Notes: a model not told the origin generated them from the letters alone. Numbered from the stretch's first letter, positions 24,362-36,426 are shown. The stretch is 64,000 nt of DNA from Malachius bipustulatus (GCA_910589415.1 OU342631.1:22692001-22756000), one strand, 5' to 3'. Numbers and translations are program-made.

Positions 24362-24508
24362 GCCCGTATTCACAAACGATAATTTCATAAATAATTACGT
24401 AATTATTTAAATGAGTGAGATGGAGATATGCAGTTTTTTTGCAATAGAATGAGATGGGGATAATTGATTACGTAATTATTTAGGAAATTATCGTTTGTGA
24501 ATACGGGC
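24362..24508. mobile_element. 147-bp MITE
   Basis: GCCCGTATTCACAAACGATAATTTC is followed by TAAATAATTACGTAATTATT, and the mirror image closes the element at GAATACGGGC (24508). The stem covers about 48 bp per side around a short GAGATGGAGAT-rich loop. Too small to code; no clear target duplication. Superfamily not assigned. Confidence 0.8.
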
Positions 24509-25044
24509 GATAATCTAAATAATAATAATAATAATTATTATTATTATTATTCCTGGGTAAATAGTATCCTATATGCTATAGCTATTTATATAATACACTA
24601 AGGAATGAGTGGTACGAGTATATAGAGATAAGGTGAGGCTGAGGAGAGAAAGTGCTTGATTTATGCCCAGGGATGGCCCGACAAAGCGGCCGCCGCCGCT
24701 GCTTCTCCTATCAACGGTTTCACTTTGAACTATTAGTTAGTTGCATCGATTCTTCTATGGTATGATCGTGATTCGACTATTCGAAGATCAAATGCGGATT
24801 TATGTTTATTACCCTGGTAATTGACCTGCTATAACACTGCAGTTTTACATGATATAGAGCTAATGTCACGTCGCGTAATGAGGAGGAGCTTCATCCTGTT
24901 CATACATCACATCAACCAATAAAATCGACCATTTATGATTCTTCAAAACAATAGCTCTTATATCTTTGGAAATTACCGTTTAACTCGGTAATTATGTCGA
25001 TTTTACTCGTGACAGTTATAATAAGGCTTATACAGTTGGATATA

Positions 25045-25060
25045 CAGGGTGTATCTTTAA
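25045..25060 (+). repeat. Isolated CAGGGTG transposon tip
   Basis: TATACAGGGTGTATCTTTAA has the tip and TA of the CAGGGTG family, but no matching CACCCTG end that pairs with it was found downstream. Probably a truncated element. Confidence 0.5.
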
Positions 25061-25643
25061 TATTGCGAAAAAATCAAAGGCAGGTTCTTTGGTCAAGAAT
25101 AAACAAAAATTTACCACTAACGAGTATCCGGAAATGCACCGTTTTTTAGATGCAGGATGTCAAAAAATGATTATTTGGCCAGATTTTTGGAGATTATTTT
25201 TTCAGGTACTTTGGCATTTATATTTTAGGAACGAGCGAGGTTTTTTCCCTTCATTTTCACCACTGGCGTATGACTAATATCAATGGTAAGACCTGTAGAA
25301 AAGTTGTGATCTGTACCTCGAACGGTTCCTGAGATATCTCCAAAATACTGGAAAGATAATCTTTTTTCCTACGACCACTATACAAAACACTACTTTGCGC
25401 ATCGTTTTTTGTGCGAAAACTAGCAGATTTCTCACGTATCCAAAACTGTGCGACAAAGTGACATAAGGCATAGCCAAAAATCGTTTCTGTACAGTTTTAA
25501 TGTAAAGAATAGTGATGGGCGGTAACTGAGAACTCAACTGTTACTTACTGTTAATGGAATAACTATTCATTTAAAGCTTCAATGTAATAAAATAAACACA
25601 AATGGGATAACATAGAACCCGACAAAGACTATAAAATATAATA

Positions 25644-26343
25644 CAGGGTGTTCTACAAGCTCTATGACAAACTTTGACAGATGGTAGGTTGCTTGATTTT
25701 AAACATATTTTTTTAAATAAACATGGGTCCGATTCGTTTTTGTTTAGAAGTTACAAGCATTTAACCTTTATTAACAATCAACAATAAAAATTTAAATTAA
25801 ATGATAATCAAAAAACTTAAGACTATAAAAATTGTTCGAAATGTCCACCCTCAGCTTGAATGCAAGCCTCACATCGACGAACTAAAGATTCGGTCACTCG
25901 AAGAATGAGATTTGGATCATTTCTTATTTGGTTAGCTGCATCTTGAATTCTTTCAAGTAACTGCTGATGGGTAGCGATTTCAACATGGTAGACCAGCTGC
26001 TTCATGTGTCCCCATAAATAAAAATCCAGAGGATTCAGATCGGGAGAACGAGGTGGCCATGATATTGGACCTCCTTGACCTATCCATTTATTCGGGAAAT
26101 GTTCATTTAGCCAAGCAGCAACTTGTCTTCCTCTATGTGGTGGTGCACCGTCATGCTGATGCCACATATTTTGAATAATATTGAGTTGCACGTCATCAAT
26201 AATCTCTAAAAGGTCCGATTCTTTAAATGCTTGTAACTTCTAAACAAAAACGAATCGGACCCATGTTTATTAAAAAAAATATGTTTAAAATCAAGTTACC
26301 TACCATCTGTCAAAGTTTGTCATAGAGCTTGTAGAACACCCTG
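25644..26343. mobile_element. Deleted mariner-like element, 700 bp
   Basis: CAGGGTGTTCTACAAGCTC at 25644 and its inverse GAGCTTGTAGAACACCCTG ending 26343 are flanked by TA. Inverted repeats are about 117-121 bp and nearly identical. The inside is almost wholly the 3' part of a transposase gene, in frame right up to the repeat, so the copy arose by internal deletion of the 5' coding half. Confidence 0.93.
25823..26230 (-). pseudogene. IS630-Tc1-mariner transposase, C-terminal fragment (DD41D)
   Basis: About 135 codons ending TAG at 25823. It contains WHQHDGAPPH with the second catalytic Asp, then WPPRSPDLNPLDFYLWG with the third. Counting gives 41 residues between these Asp residues (DGAP to LDF), the DD41D spacing known for rosa-type mariner elements. 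The tail RIQDAANQIR...ACIQAEGGHFEQFL is the standard C-terminus of this protein group, which in intact members has an N-terminal HTH (DUF4817). The first catalytic Asp and the HTH are deleted, so the product cannot be an active transposase. The frame has no stops or frameshifts in the retained part, so the copy is young. The frame continues upstream into the terminal repeat without a proper start. Confidence 0.9.
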
Positions 26344-26345
26344 TA

Positions 26346-27009
26346 TACTTATTATTCTCTTGTGGCAGTAATTATTAAAATTTACGAGTTGATCGCTAAT
26401 AACAGCATTGGTAGCGTTCAAATCAAATTCACGAACGTGAAAACTCGCACACCTCTAACTTCAATCTACGACGCACAGTCGGACTGCCTTGTGTGGAAGT
26501 TGCATATCTACCACGTCTCCACGCTCCACGTTACTTATTTTTTTTTAGTTTAGATACGGAGTCTAATAATAAATAATAATAATATTGTCGGTAGAATTCA
26601 ATGATTTAACAGTATATCAGTAGTAATATTAAAAAATCATTGGTAGAATTGAAAATAATACCTACTTACCTAGGTGGTCTGAAAAAATAATTTATGTGTT
26701 AAATTTTTTAAATAATTAATCTGTTAAATTGTGGTCGTAGGAAAAGTACTGTGTGTAGCACGTGCGGAAAAGAAATTTCACACTCGTGTGAATTGTGACA
26801 CATCCATGCGGGGGCTAAATTTAAGCTTGCAACTAGAACCCCTTTAACGAGCTCCAAAGTAACTTAAATTGGTTCACTAACAACGTGAAGACTTGGCATA
26901 AAACCCAATAAACATAAGTACAAATCAATAAACACTTAGCTCCCATCTCTCCCTCCATGTAGCTTGAAGGAAAAGCGCTTATTTCGGAAGCAACTTATGT
27001 GAATATTGC
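26346..27009. other. Spacer without recognised gene
   Basis: AT-rich with short AATAAT runs; the frame at 26362-26553 has no motif. Confidence 0.4.
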
Positions 27010-27013
27010 TTAA

Positions 27014-27585
27014 CCTTTAACTACTCGCGCTGGTGTATTTTGTACACCACTATAACTATGGTTGCTGCCATTTTTGTTTAATACTTCATGCGCACCCGGG
27101 GTGGCTATCTAACCTATTGGTGAAGTGTTGTTTACACGCACTGTCAGTGCCAGTGTAAAGAACCACCAACAAAAATACGAAAAAGGTGCTTTTGTTGCGG
27201 AAGACAGAAAAATTGGGTATGCACGACCATGTCGTGTCATACATGTGGGAGACCTGTATGCAAAGAACATGCAACTACTGTCAGTACTTGTTCGAAGTGC
27301 ACTATCAACGATGATGAAACAATGAGTGAAAGCGAGTAGTCACTTACAAAAAACGTTTTTTTTTTTTGTGCAATTTTCTGCTTTTTTAAGATTTTTTTTG
27401 TTTCATACTTTTGCATTTAAGTTTTTTGTTCAATATTTGTATGGCAAATATTTCTTTAAACATTATTTACGTTATTTGTTTTACTTATATTAAAACTGGT
27501 TGTTTTATGGTGGTTTTTAGGCCTGGTGTACAAAATACACCACGCGAATAGTTATGTTGTATTTCAGGGCGCGCGTAGTTAAGGG
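27014..27585. mobile_element. Deleted piggyBac-like element, 572 bp, TTAA target
   Basis: Flanked by TTAA at 27010-27013 and 27586-27589, the piggyBac target duplication. The terminal repeats read CCTTTAACTACTCGCGC on the left and, inverted, CCCTTAACTACGCGCGC on the right, close to the CCCTTTNNNTNC-type tips of this superfamily. Subterminal TGGTGTATTTTGTACACCA (left) and TGGTGTACAAAATACACCA (right) are further inverted repeats, each also self-palindromic. Only the last part of the transposase gene remains, so this is an internally deleted, non-autonomous copy. Confidence 0.88.
27124..27339 (+). pseudogene. piggyBac-type transposase, C-terminal Cys-rich domain
   Basis: The frame from 27124 to TAG at 27337-27339 gives 71 residues with a dense Cys/His pattern: THCQCQCKEPP, RCFCCGRQKNWVC, SCHTCGRPVCKEH and STCSKC. 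This is the cross-braced zinc-binding domain that closes piggyBac transposases and binds the terminal repeats. It ends in an acidic DDETMSESE tail. A stop (TGA, 27121-27123) lies immediately upstream and the DDD catalytic domain is absent. The overlapping plus-strand frame that begins at 27125 is a shadow of this one. Identification rests on the motif plus the TTAA ends around it. Confidence 0.85.
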
Positions 27586-27603
27586 TTAAAAGGGGATGTT
27601 GTA

Positions 27604-30177
27604 CAGGGTGGGCCAATAAGCGAGGTAAGCGGCTGTATCTCAGAAACTAATGATCGTAGAGAGTTACGGTAAAAAATTTTATAGGTTAAGTGGGCAAGGG
27701 AAAATGCTGGAAATTATTTTCAAGTTTCCAAGATGGCTGCCAGAGGGCGTTTGCACCATCTTGAATTACATAAAGTTACGTTTCTTGTGATTTTCCCCAA
27801 TGAATGTAACAAAAACGTATTTGCGTTTTAATGTTATATCTTAAAGTCTAACATTTTTTATAGAAACAATTTTTCTCTATCTTTCGAAATAAAGTGGTGG
27901 GGGGTATTTGAATGTTGTTTTAAACAAATGCCTGTAACTTCGAAACGGCTTTAATGATTTTGGATAAATTTGATATAATTCGAAAGAGCATTTCTTGGGC
28001 TTTTAAGCTTCGTGTGACAATGACAGTTGTGACCTACACGGCCGCCGATAGAGGGCGTTATTCGACATTATAACCAAAATATTGGATTTTCTCAAAAAAA
28101 TTAAATGCAATGATATGACTTTTTTTAGACTAGAAAATAGACAAATGACTAGTCAATAAGCTTGCTCAAACCGCATCTTAATATCTTTTTCCTAACTCAA
28201 ATTATTTAAAAAATACCAAACCAACAAAATTCATATATCCCCATTTAAAAATGCGTCGGTCGCTTTCGATAAGAAGGCAATTAGGAGGCCATGGAAACAA
28301 AAGCCAAACTACTCACGCGTTTTCGTAATGATTTTCCTTTTAAATAAAGTTGTGGTCCTGAAAAGGACCCATTTTGAAAAAAGATTAATGCCTTCTGTAT
28401 TCAAATTGCCTTCCGTCATATTCCACACATTGTTCCAGTCTTTCTTGAGTCAGCAGAACCACAGCCTCGATTTCTGCCGCTGATAGTTGAGGAATTGAGT
28501 TTCGAATTCTGTTTTCCATATCCATTCATGTTGTTGGTGGAGTTTGAAAAACAATGTCTTTTAAGCGTCCCCAGAAGTAAAAATCAAGACATGTCAAGTC
28601 GGGAGATCTTGCCGGACAAGGAAATCGGCTTCCCCTTCCTATCCAGCGTTCTCGAAAGATCCAGTAAATATGGTTTCGGACATTAATTGAATAATATGCC
28701 GGACAACCATCTAATTGCAGAAGCATAGTTCTCCTAGTTTCGAGTGGCACATCTTCCAACAAAATTGGCAAGTCGTTGATCAAAAACTCTAAGAAGCGGT
28801 TACCAGTTAAAGCTTGATCAAAAAAGTAAGGTCCAATACTTCTGTCCCCAATGATACCGCACCACACATTTAGGCTCCAGCGTCCCTGGTGCTGCACTTC
28901 TCTCTCTTAACCAACGCGGATTTTCAGCGGACCAATAATGCATATTATGAAGGTTTACTCTACCATCACTATTAAAGGTAGCCTCGTCGGTCCAGAGAAT
29001 TTCCTTTAAGAAATTTCCGTTTTCCTCAAGTATGCCTAGCATCCATTATGACAATAATTTAATATCTTATCGAAATCTTGTTTATTTAGCGTCTGGTGCA
29101 AGACTATGTGGTAAGGATGTAATATAAAAGTAGAAAACAACATAATCAGTAGTAAAAAATAATAAAACCAGAATAACACTGAATTTGTATTTGAGGGTAT
29201 GTGCTAAGATACTTGGAATAAGATAAAATTATTCACCTATAATCTTTCAAAATATTTCTAACAGTTGTCCGTGCAACAAATTCCCAAGTCTAGAGACAAT
29301 GTTCTAAATAGTTTCTACATGTCTATAAAATTCTATGTAAGCCAAGACATTGATAATATTTTCTTCGGTCCTTCCATTGCGACGCCTGCGACGTTTAGCA
29401 CAACGAAAACTTCCAGTATCGCGTAATCGCTGTACCAAGCGCGGAAACATTCTTCTCCCGTAATGAAGGCGATCTGGGTACCGTGCCGCGTACTGTCTTG
29501 CAGCTATAGCTACATTTTGAAAACACTCGAAATAAATCGCAATCATGTCAACGGCTTCATTATTTAATTTTGTGAGAAGCATTTTGATTAAAAAGTACTC
29601 AAATTATATGCAATCAACAATAATAGTGGGCTGCGTGTGTGACAGAAGTTTGACGTTACTTGCCAATATTTAAGTTAGGAGTTTGTCTTTTATTTCCATG
29701 GCCTACTACTTGCCTTCTTATCGAAAGCGACGGATGCATTTTTAAATGGGGATATATGAATTTTCTTGGTTTGGTATTTTTTAAATAATTTGAGTTAGGA
29801 AAAAGATATTAAGATGCGATTTGAGCAAGCTTATTGGTTAATCATTTGTCTATTTTCTAGTCTAAAAAAAGTCAAATACCCCCCACCACTTTATTTCGAA
29901 AGATAGAGGAAAATAGTTTTTACAAAAAATATTCGACTTTAAGTTAACATTAAAACGCAAATATTTTTTTGTTACATTCATTGGGGAAAATCACAAGAAA
30001 TGTAACTTTATGTAATTCAAGATGGTGCAAACGCCCTCTGGCAGCCATCTTGGAAACTTGAAAATAATTTCCAGCATTTTCCCTTGCCCACTTAACCTAT
30101 AAAATTTTTTACCGCAACTCTCTACGAATATTAGTTTCTGAGATACAGCCGCTTACCTCGCTTATTGGCCCACCCTG
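27604..30177. mobile_element. Mariner-like DNA transposon, 2574 bp, long terminal repeats
   Basis: CAGGGTGGGCCAATAAGCGAGG at 27604 and the inverse ending CCACCCTG at 30177, with TA on each side (27602-27603, 30178-30179). The inverted repeats are unusually long: about 27604-28300 on the left and 29693-30177 on the right. The left one holds about 200 bp (27908-28105) that the right lacks. Between them lies a broken transposase gene on the - strand. Shared landmarks are ATAAAGTGGTGGGGGGTATT, GAAAGCGACGG and ATTTAAATGGGGATATATGAA (in the relevant orientation). Confidence 0.92.
28385..29582 (-). pseudogene. IS630-Tc1-mariner transposase (DD41D), broken by frameshifts and stops
   Basis: Transcribed leftward. 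The N-terminal HTH (29582-29304) has YFECFQNVAIAARQYAARYPD and RLRDTGSF, typical of DUF4817. After a disrupted linker (29100-29303) comes PYHIVLHQTLNKQDFD, then ILWTDEATFNSDGRVNLHN with the first Asp (28818-29042), SLNVWCGIIGDRSIGPYFF, LQLDGCPAYYS with the second and SPDLTCLDFYFWG with the third; the last two Asp are 41 residues apart. Frame changes occur near 29040 and in an AGAGAGAG run near 28900; a TGA follows FQTPPTT at about 28526 and the tail (AEIEAVVLLTQERLEQCVEYDGRQFEYRRH) ends at TAA, 28385. All three catalytic Asp survive but the gene is dead as a single protein. Confidence 0.9.
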
Positions 30178-30179
30178 TA

Positions 30180-33100
30180 CAAATTGAAATAAGAACGTTT
30201 ATTGAAATAAAGAACGGAAAATCCGTTCCGATGCGGGCTCTACGTCCGAGTCGCCGGTACTACTCCTCCGCACACTGTCCCACCCTGGCCATCTGTGCTT
30301 GCGGGGAAGTCCCTGCATGTAAATAATCAAGACGGTCGTGACTGATTACCGGGGTCAACGAGCCAGTTTCCTTTTTATACATTTTAAAGAATTTTTCGTC
30401 GGCACACAATCCCGCGTTGCTGGTATTTTCATTTTTATTACTTCCCGTCCACGTCACGTAGACTAGAGCGCATCTCGTGCGATATGATTTCATAGAAGTG
30501 GTAATTCCTTAAAAAAAATACTCCACTTCTAGGGGATTGTGTGCTTTATGTAATTTAAAATAGGGGCTGAATTATGTACCGTCTCATGCACTGCTAGCAT
30601 GTTTCTAGTCATTTCTGTTACGCTGGAAATAATTCCTTCCAGTTTCCGTTATGCCCTTACGTCATTTAAAAAATTATCACTTTTCCAGCTATTTCTAAAA
30701 ACTTCTTTTTATTTCGCTTTCCTTATTAAGGCAAAACTACAAATTCTGGAAGTTATCCAGAACATTTAATTTTCTACTAATACTACAAATCTCAACGACT
30801 TAAGCGATCTTTCTAGATATTTCTGGAAACTTTCTTTAATTTTTAAACTTTCTTCAATGTATTATAACTCTCTGCCTTTTAACTATAGGTACAATAAATA
30901 AGTGGCCTCATCTTTGTAGAGGTGTAACAGCGATAAATAAATTAAGCACCTACACGTTTATAACGAATAATTAAATAAGCAGACGCGAGTGCATACGTCA
31001 AGCACAAAGAAGGCACTTAATTTTCCAGAAAGATCCCACAGATAAAGCAAAATTGAAAATATTAACTACCTGACACTTGAATAGCTACAGCTCTAGCTCG
31101 ACGAGCGGCAGCACGGGTATTAATTAATCAAAGTCGCAATTACAATTTGCGTACCTATAGATAATAACCAAATAAGCAGTGTTGTCAATTGAACGTTGCG
31201 TGTATAATTAACCATCATGGATCGAGATAGCGATCTTTGTTTGAATCCCTGACAGGAATTGGAGACGTGTGCTCATCTGAGGATCTCTGTATATTTCTCA
31301 CGTCCCAGATAAGTAAGTAATTGGTTCGATGGTTCAATTTATCGGGATTATCTTATTCATTTCTAGAATCGAAGAAAAAATGAGGATTTAACTCGGGATT
31401 TAATTAATAAGTAGGTAGGTATAGATGATCTGGAATTACTAGGAATTACTTCCAGGTGAGATTTGGAAGGACTTTATTTGAACCATTTATAATGATACAT
31501 TCTCTGGATTTTTTGGGTTCATTTACCAGGTTTTAATAATTGAGTTCTGGTAAATGAGCTCAACCAATTAAACTTAAAACCACAAAAACGAGGGATTTAT
31601 TTTCTTCCCGGTGATAAGCTACTGTCAAATATTCCCCGCCGTGTTCTTTTGATATATTTATGAATAAATAAGTCTTATTTATTAGGAATAGTTGAGTACT
31701 AAGAACGAATCCTTGAGGTATACCAAATGTTTCCTGTCCATGAGCATATTGTATAAGGGATTGTCAGTAAAAGACATAAACTGGAATAACTAGAGATAAA
31801 TGGGAATAAAATCAAAAACATCTATTTAATCTATTTTTCGTCTACTGGAGGTGAAGTAGGTATATTAGAACCTCAAATCTCTGTTGGTTGTATGGAGAGC
31901 TAACAGTTTATCTGATCAGGTAGGTATAGGATTCTGCATATAAGTATGAGGTCTATTTAGGGATAGACAGACACTGACCTGACTCAACTCGATCAATCCT
32001 GCGCTGATTTAATTACAAACTACACCAGTCTGAAATACTGAAACGACGCGCGTGCAAATGGAAACAATTTCAGGAGTTTCAGCCTCACTTTCAGCACATC
32101 TGTTAGTGTAATTATTTTAAGACGTATCGGGACGTAAATCGTTGCGGTCGGTCAGTGTTGCTGGTTTTATTTAGAAGACCGCTCTTTTCTTTCTTTCCTT
32201 TAATTGAATTGTTTTGTTGTGCTCTTGAGGAAGGAATGAAAAGTGCTGCTGGAGAAGAATTCTATTTTTAATTATTGGAGCGACAGCGCTTTTAATTAAA
32301 TTGAGTTGATGATAATGGTGAAAATATTACAGATGAGCGATATGTCGGTCATGATGCGGTCAAATTGAAGTCAATCTTTTCAAAAATCATAAGATATTTC
32401 TAAAAATATCTCTAAAGTTTGATTTTTTCGGCGTCAAAATCAAAATATCGTTAAAAATTTCCAATCGCAAGGTAAATGATAAAAATTTCTTTGTTTTTTT
32501 GGAAAAACGTTCTCAGAACTCTGGCCTGGATGTCGATGCTCTTCCTATGAAATCGTCGTTCAGCGACCTTCAGAGCTTTTCAGAGACTGATGGGTTTCAT
32601 GAGGTTGGTCAAAAATAATTCTTATTATTTTCGGAAAACTGTTTTTTTATGCTCTGTCGCAACTATTCTAATATCAATGCGACTAACTTGGATAGCGTCT
32701 GCCCCTGGTTATCGTCAACTTACTGTCTTCATAAACTGCCAACGTCGTTCAAGATAAACAATCCAAATGAATTCAAATATTATCTTGTCAGTTATGTGTC
32801 CTTCAACTAATTCTTCAAACTAGGTATGATTCTGCCCTCCAAAAAGCATTTAAGAGATTTATTTATTTATTTAAAAAGACCCACCAAAGCATAAAATTTT
32901 CATCCCAAAAATAGAAATAAATAATAAACTCCCCAATCTGAAGCCAAGGTTGAAGGTTGAAGCCAAGGCTGAAGACACAAGTGGACGCACCATGGTCGTA
33001 TACCAAAGTCAGAAGTGGGATAATTTCATTGAAATTTTGAGCTAATATGAAAGTAATGTCGCAGCTTTTCTTTTTGAGTAAGCATGTATCAAGGATGAAA

Positions 33101-33434
33101 GAAAAACTGAACATTTCTTGCGATTTTCTGCAATATTTTGAAATGAAGATACCTCGAAAAATTCTTAGTACCTAGTTATATAATTTTGAACTTTTTCCAC
33201 GTTTTGGGAGCATTTCCACATAACCGACTGGTGTGCCCACTGTCAGGAATTCTGACACTATTTGATACCTGTTTAAAAATGTCCAAAATTTCATTTTACT
33301 CATACATATACGCAAATCACTTAACAAGAAGGAAATTCCAAAAAACTCAAAAAATACCGTAAAACTTGGAGAAATAATCAAAAGCAGCAATTTTCAAATC
33401 AAAAAATTTACTTTAGCTAGAAACGTTGGACATA
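30180..33434. other. Region without a recognised gene
   Basis: About 3.2 kb. The minus-strand frame 30260-30493 is more GC-rich than its surroundings but has no motif I recognise; frames at 32863-33390 are short and AT-rich. No transposon tips or RNA genes seen. This is one of the few long stretches here free of obvious repeats. Confidence 0.4.
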
Positions 33435-33897
33435 CAGGGTATCCAAAAACTCAACCCAAAACTCAACTCAAACTCAACGTCAACCTTGAAGGGGTGATAG
33501 GCCAACTCATGACTCACCAGAATATCATAACATGATCTTAGTAAAAAAAATTCTTATCGAGATAATGGTACTTTTATGAATTGTGTGAAAATCGATACTT
33601 ATATTATCAGTTTTTCGAGTGCCACAGTTACAAAGTTTCATATTCTTGCAGTCTAAATTTTGTTACGCAATGCTGCATAGCCTGTTATTGATCTAGTGCC
33701 GAAGGAATATTCTCGTGCCATACCTTTAGGAAAATTAATTTTTTTTCCCCAATTGAAGAAATTTTTTTCATGACCTAACTTCGGCACTTATCTCGAAAAG
33801 AAATCATTTATTACTAAGATTATGTTATGATATTCTGGTCATTCATGACTTGGCCTATCAGCCCTACAAGGGATGGCGTTGAGTTTTGGGACACCTG
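33435..33897. mobile_element. 463-bp MITE, CAGG...CCTG ends
   Basis: CAGGGTATCCAAAACTCAAC-like tip at 33435 and GTTGAGTTTTGGGACACCTG ending 33897, both flanked by TA. Arms share AAGGG(G)TGATAGGCCAA, ATGA...CCAGAATATCATAACAT and CTTAGTAA in inverted orientation over about 150 bp. No coding sequence. Confidence 0.82.
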
Positions 33898-34082
33898 TAT
33901 AAAAAGTTACAAAAAAATATCAGATTTATAAGCGATTTAGGGCTATTAATCTAGAAGCTTCAGCTGTCAGTAGTGACAGTCATTAAAGTTACTACTTTCT
34001 GCCAAGTATACTAACTACCCAAGTTCATCCCCTTGGCAGGGGTAGCTACCCCTTTGCTTTAAGTCATAGAGCACAGATAACG

Positions 34083-34758
34083 ACTTGGGGAGCCAATGCA
34101 AAAACAATTCGCACATCAGCTCTTGCACTTGTTTATTCAACAGCGGAATATTGTGCACCCGTATGGCTCAACAGTGTACATCAATCAAAAGTGGATATTC
34201 AACTGAACCAAACATTGCGAATTATTACTGGAACAATTTCCTCAACTCCGATCCCTTGGTTACCTGTTTTATCAAATATTGCTCCATCTAATCTCCGAAG
34301 ACAACAAGCAACACATAAAATCATGAATAAATACCGAACATTTCTAGATGATTTTTCAATAACATCGGACCTGAATAATCTTCCAACAACGAGATTAAAA
34401 TCAAGAAGACCTGTGTGGCTAGAAACATACGTGGATCGACCATTTAAAATTGAAGATGAATGGAGAAATGATTGGCGAAATAAAAGTGTTTCTTTATTTA
34501 ACAACACATTTTTGAAATAAGAAGGAAAGTCTGGGGATACAAGTAAATCGCTTAAGAACAGGACACGGTAGATGTAATTCAATGTTACATAAATGGAATT
34601 TAATACCAAGCGCTTCCTGTATTTGCGGACATCCTGAAGAATCCATAAATCACATTGTCAATGAATGTCCTTTAACCAAATTTTCTGGAGGTTTTCAAGC
34701 AATTCATGAAATTTCCACAGAAACAATAGACTGGTTACAGAATTTGAAGCTCTTGTAA
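34083..34758 (+). pseudogene. LINE ORF2 C-terminal fragment, frameshifted
   Basis: The frame 34083-34520 reads TWGANAKTIRTSALALVYST, AEYCAPVWLN and RIITGTISSTPIPWLPVLSNI, the well-known region just after the reverse transcriptase of arthropod LINEs; it stops at TAA 34518-34520. The continuation is in another frame (about 34519-34758): a LRTGHGRCNSMLHKW block, then CICGHPEESINHIVNECP, the Cys/His motif typical of the C-terminus, and a final WLQNLKLL before TAA at 34756-34758. Reverse transcriptase and endonuclease are missing (5' truncation). AATAAA follows at about 34984. Clade not assigned with confidence; Jockey-like is possible. Confidence 0.85.
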
Positions 34759-35049
34759 ACAAAATCTACATTAACAGCCAGATAACCTCAGACGGATGCT
34801 GCAAAGTGATTGAAATACTTCAAACCAATCTCAACAGGATAGTGTGTCTAGGTTTTTTAATGGGGTTTTCCCTAGACTATATCTCTCAAAGCAAATGCTT
34901 CACCATGATGTCAACATCACATCAGAATATCCTACAGATCGTTCTTTTCCCCATGATCGACGAAACCAATCATATTGTAATTTAATAAACTAAACAACAT
35001 GTAAACAACACAATCGTAAGACTGCAATTTGTAATTTCAAACGAATATA

Positions 35050-36057
35050 CAATGTGTCCCAGATTCGCGTCTCTATACAGGGATCTCGGCTCCTATTACA
35101 CTTACAGCAAAGGTTAAATGGGGAAAGTTTTAGGGGAAACTTTGTGCATTCGATAATCGGTTTCAGATTTACGATCGGTCAATTGGTTTTGGAAATATCG
35201 GCCAAAAATCGAAAATGGCGGATTTTGTTTTTCGCAAATAAGTCCGAAACGGTTAATTTGACAGCTGTCAAAATGTGACATTATCCGGACACTTTTTTAA
35301 GACGAATAAGATAGCGTGTATGACAGGTCTTAATTGTCTTTTGTTATTCCGCAACCCGCCTCAACTTTCGTTTTTCTTATGACCGCCATGTTGAATTTTT
35401 CCCTTTTTGAACTCAATTTATTTTTCTGATTACTACACTACGAGTTATAATTTTTTTTAAATCCAATATGGCGTCCATACGAAGAAAAGATAAGAACTAA
35501 CGATTTTTCGCCATCTTAAAATGCTAGAGACTCGAAAATTGTTTTTGTATTCTTTGTTGAAAAGTGTCCTGACAAAATTAATATGGCGAAAAATCGAAAA
35601 GCTATATTTTCTTCTTATGGACGCCATATTGGATTTTTTTTAAATATTATAACTCGTAGTGTTATACATCTTAGTTATCAGAAAAATAAATTGCGTTCAA
35701 AAAAGGAAAAATCCAACATGGCGGTCATAAGAAAAACGAAAGTTGAGGCGGGTTGCGGAATAACAAAAGACGATTAACACCTGTCATACACGCTATCTTA
35801 TTCGTCTTAAAAAAGTGTCCCGATAATGTCACATTTTGACAGCTGTCAAATTAACCGTTTTGGACTTATTTGCAAAAAACAAAATCCGCCATTTTCAGTT
35901 TTTGGGCGATATTTCCAAAATCAATTGACCGATCGTAAATCTGAAACCGGTTATCGAATGCACAAAGTTTCCCCTAAAACTTTCCCCATTTAACCTTTGT
36001 TGTAAGTGTAATAGGAGCCGAGATCCCTGTATAGAGACGCGAATCTGGGACACATTG
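35050..36057. mobile_element. Foldback DNA element, copy 2 (1008 bp), CAATGTGTCCC ends
   Basis: Same family as 9081-10085: CAATGTGTCCCAGATTCGCG at 35050, inverse ending 36057, TA on both sides. Same inner TTTGACAGCTGTCAAA palindromes and GGCGAAAAATCG block; the spacer at the centre (about 35530-35580) differs from copy 1. The two copies look closely similar throughout, implying fairly recent activity. Confidence 0.92.
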
Positions 36058-36426
36058 TATATTATATCGAGAATGATACATCATTTGACTGCTACTTAAA
36101 TTCTTTTTACAACGATTCCTCAATTTTGATGTTTCTCCTGAATATTAATCAGCGAAAAACCAGTGAAGTGCGATATTTTATTAAAAATTATGCTCTCCGC
36201 ACATTTCCAAAGAAAAGGAAGCAATTCTTAAGAACATTTGTTTTTTTCTATTCGCCCTGTATCCTGTATCTAATAGTTTTGAGCATCTAATAGAGCATGG
36301 GTTGTTAAATTTATCACCGAAATATGTCCCCCTCGATAGAAAAAAATTACCTATTCCGGCGTTTCTCGGGCACATCCGCACATCTTCAGTTTCCAAGTTA
36401 TTAGGCCTGTTACGTTTTCGTTGGGC

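Noticed and set aside
27125..27325. 66-residue + strand frame in the piggyBac-like element
   Set aside because: The true coding frame is offset by one base (27124-27339) and shows the Cys-rich domain; this one is its shadow.
31230..31260. TTTGAATCCCTGACAGG as a possible tRNA B-box
   Set aside because: No upstream A-box or cloverleaf pairing could be made; not a tRNA gene.
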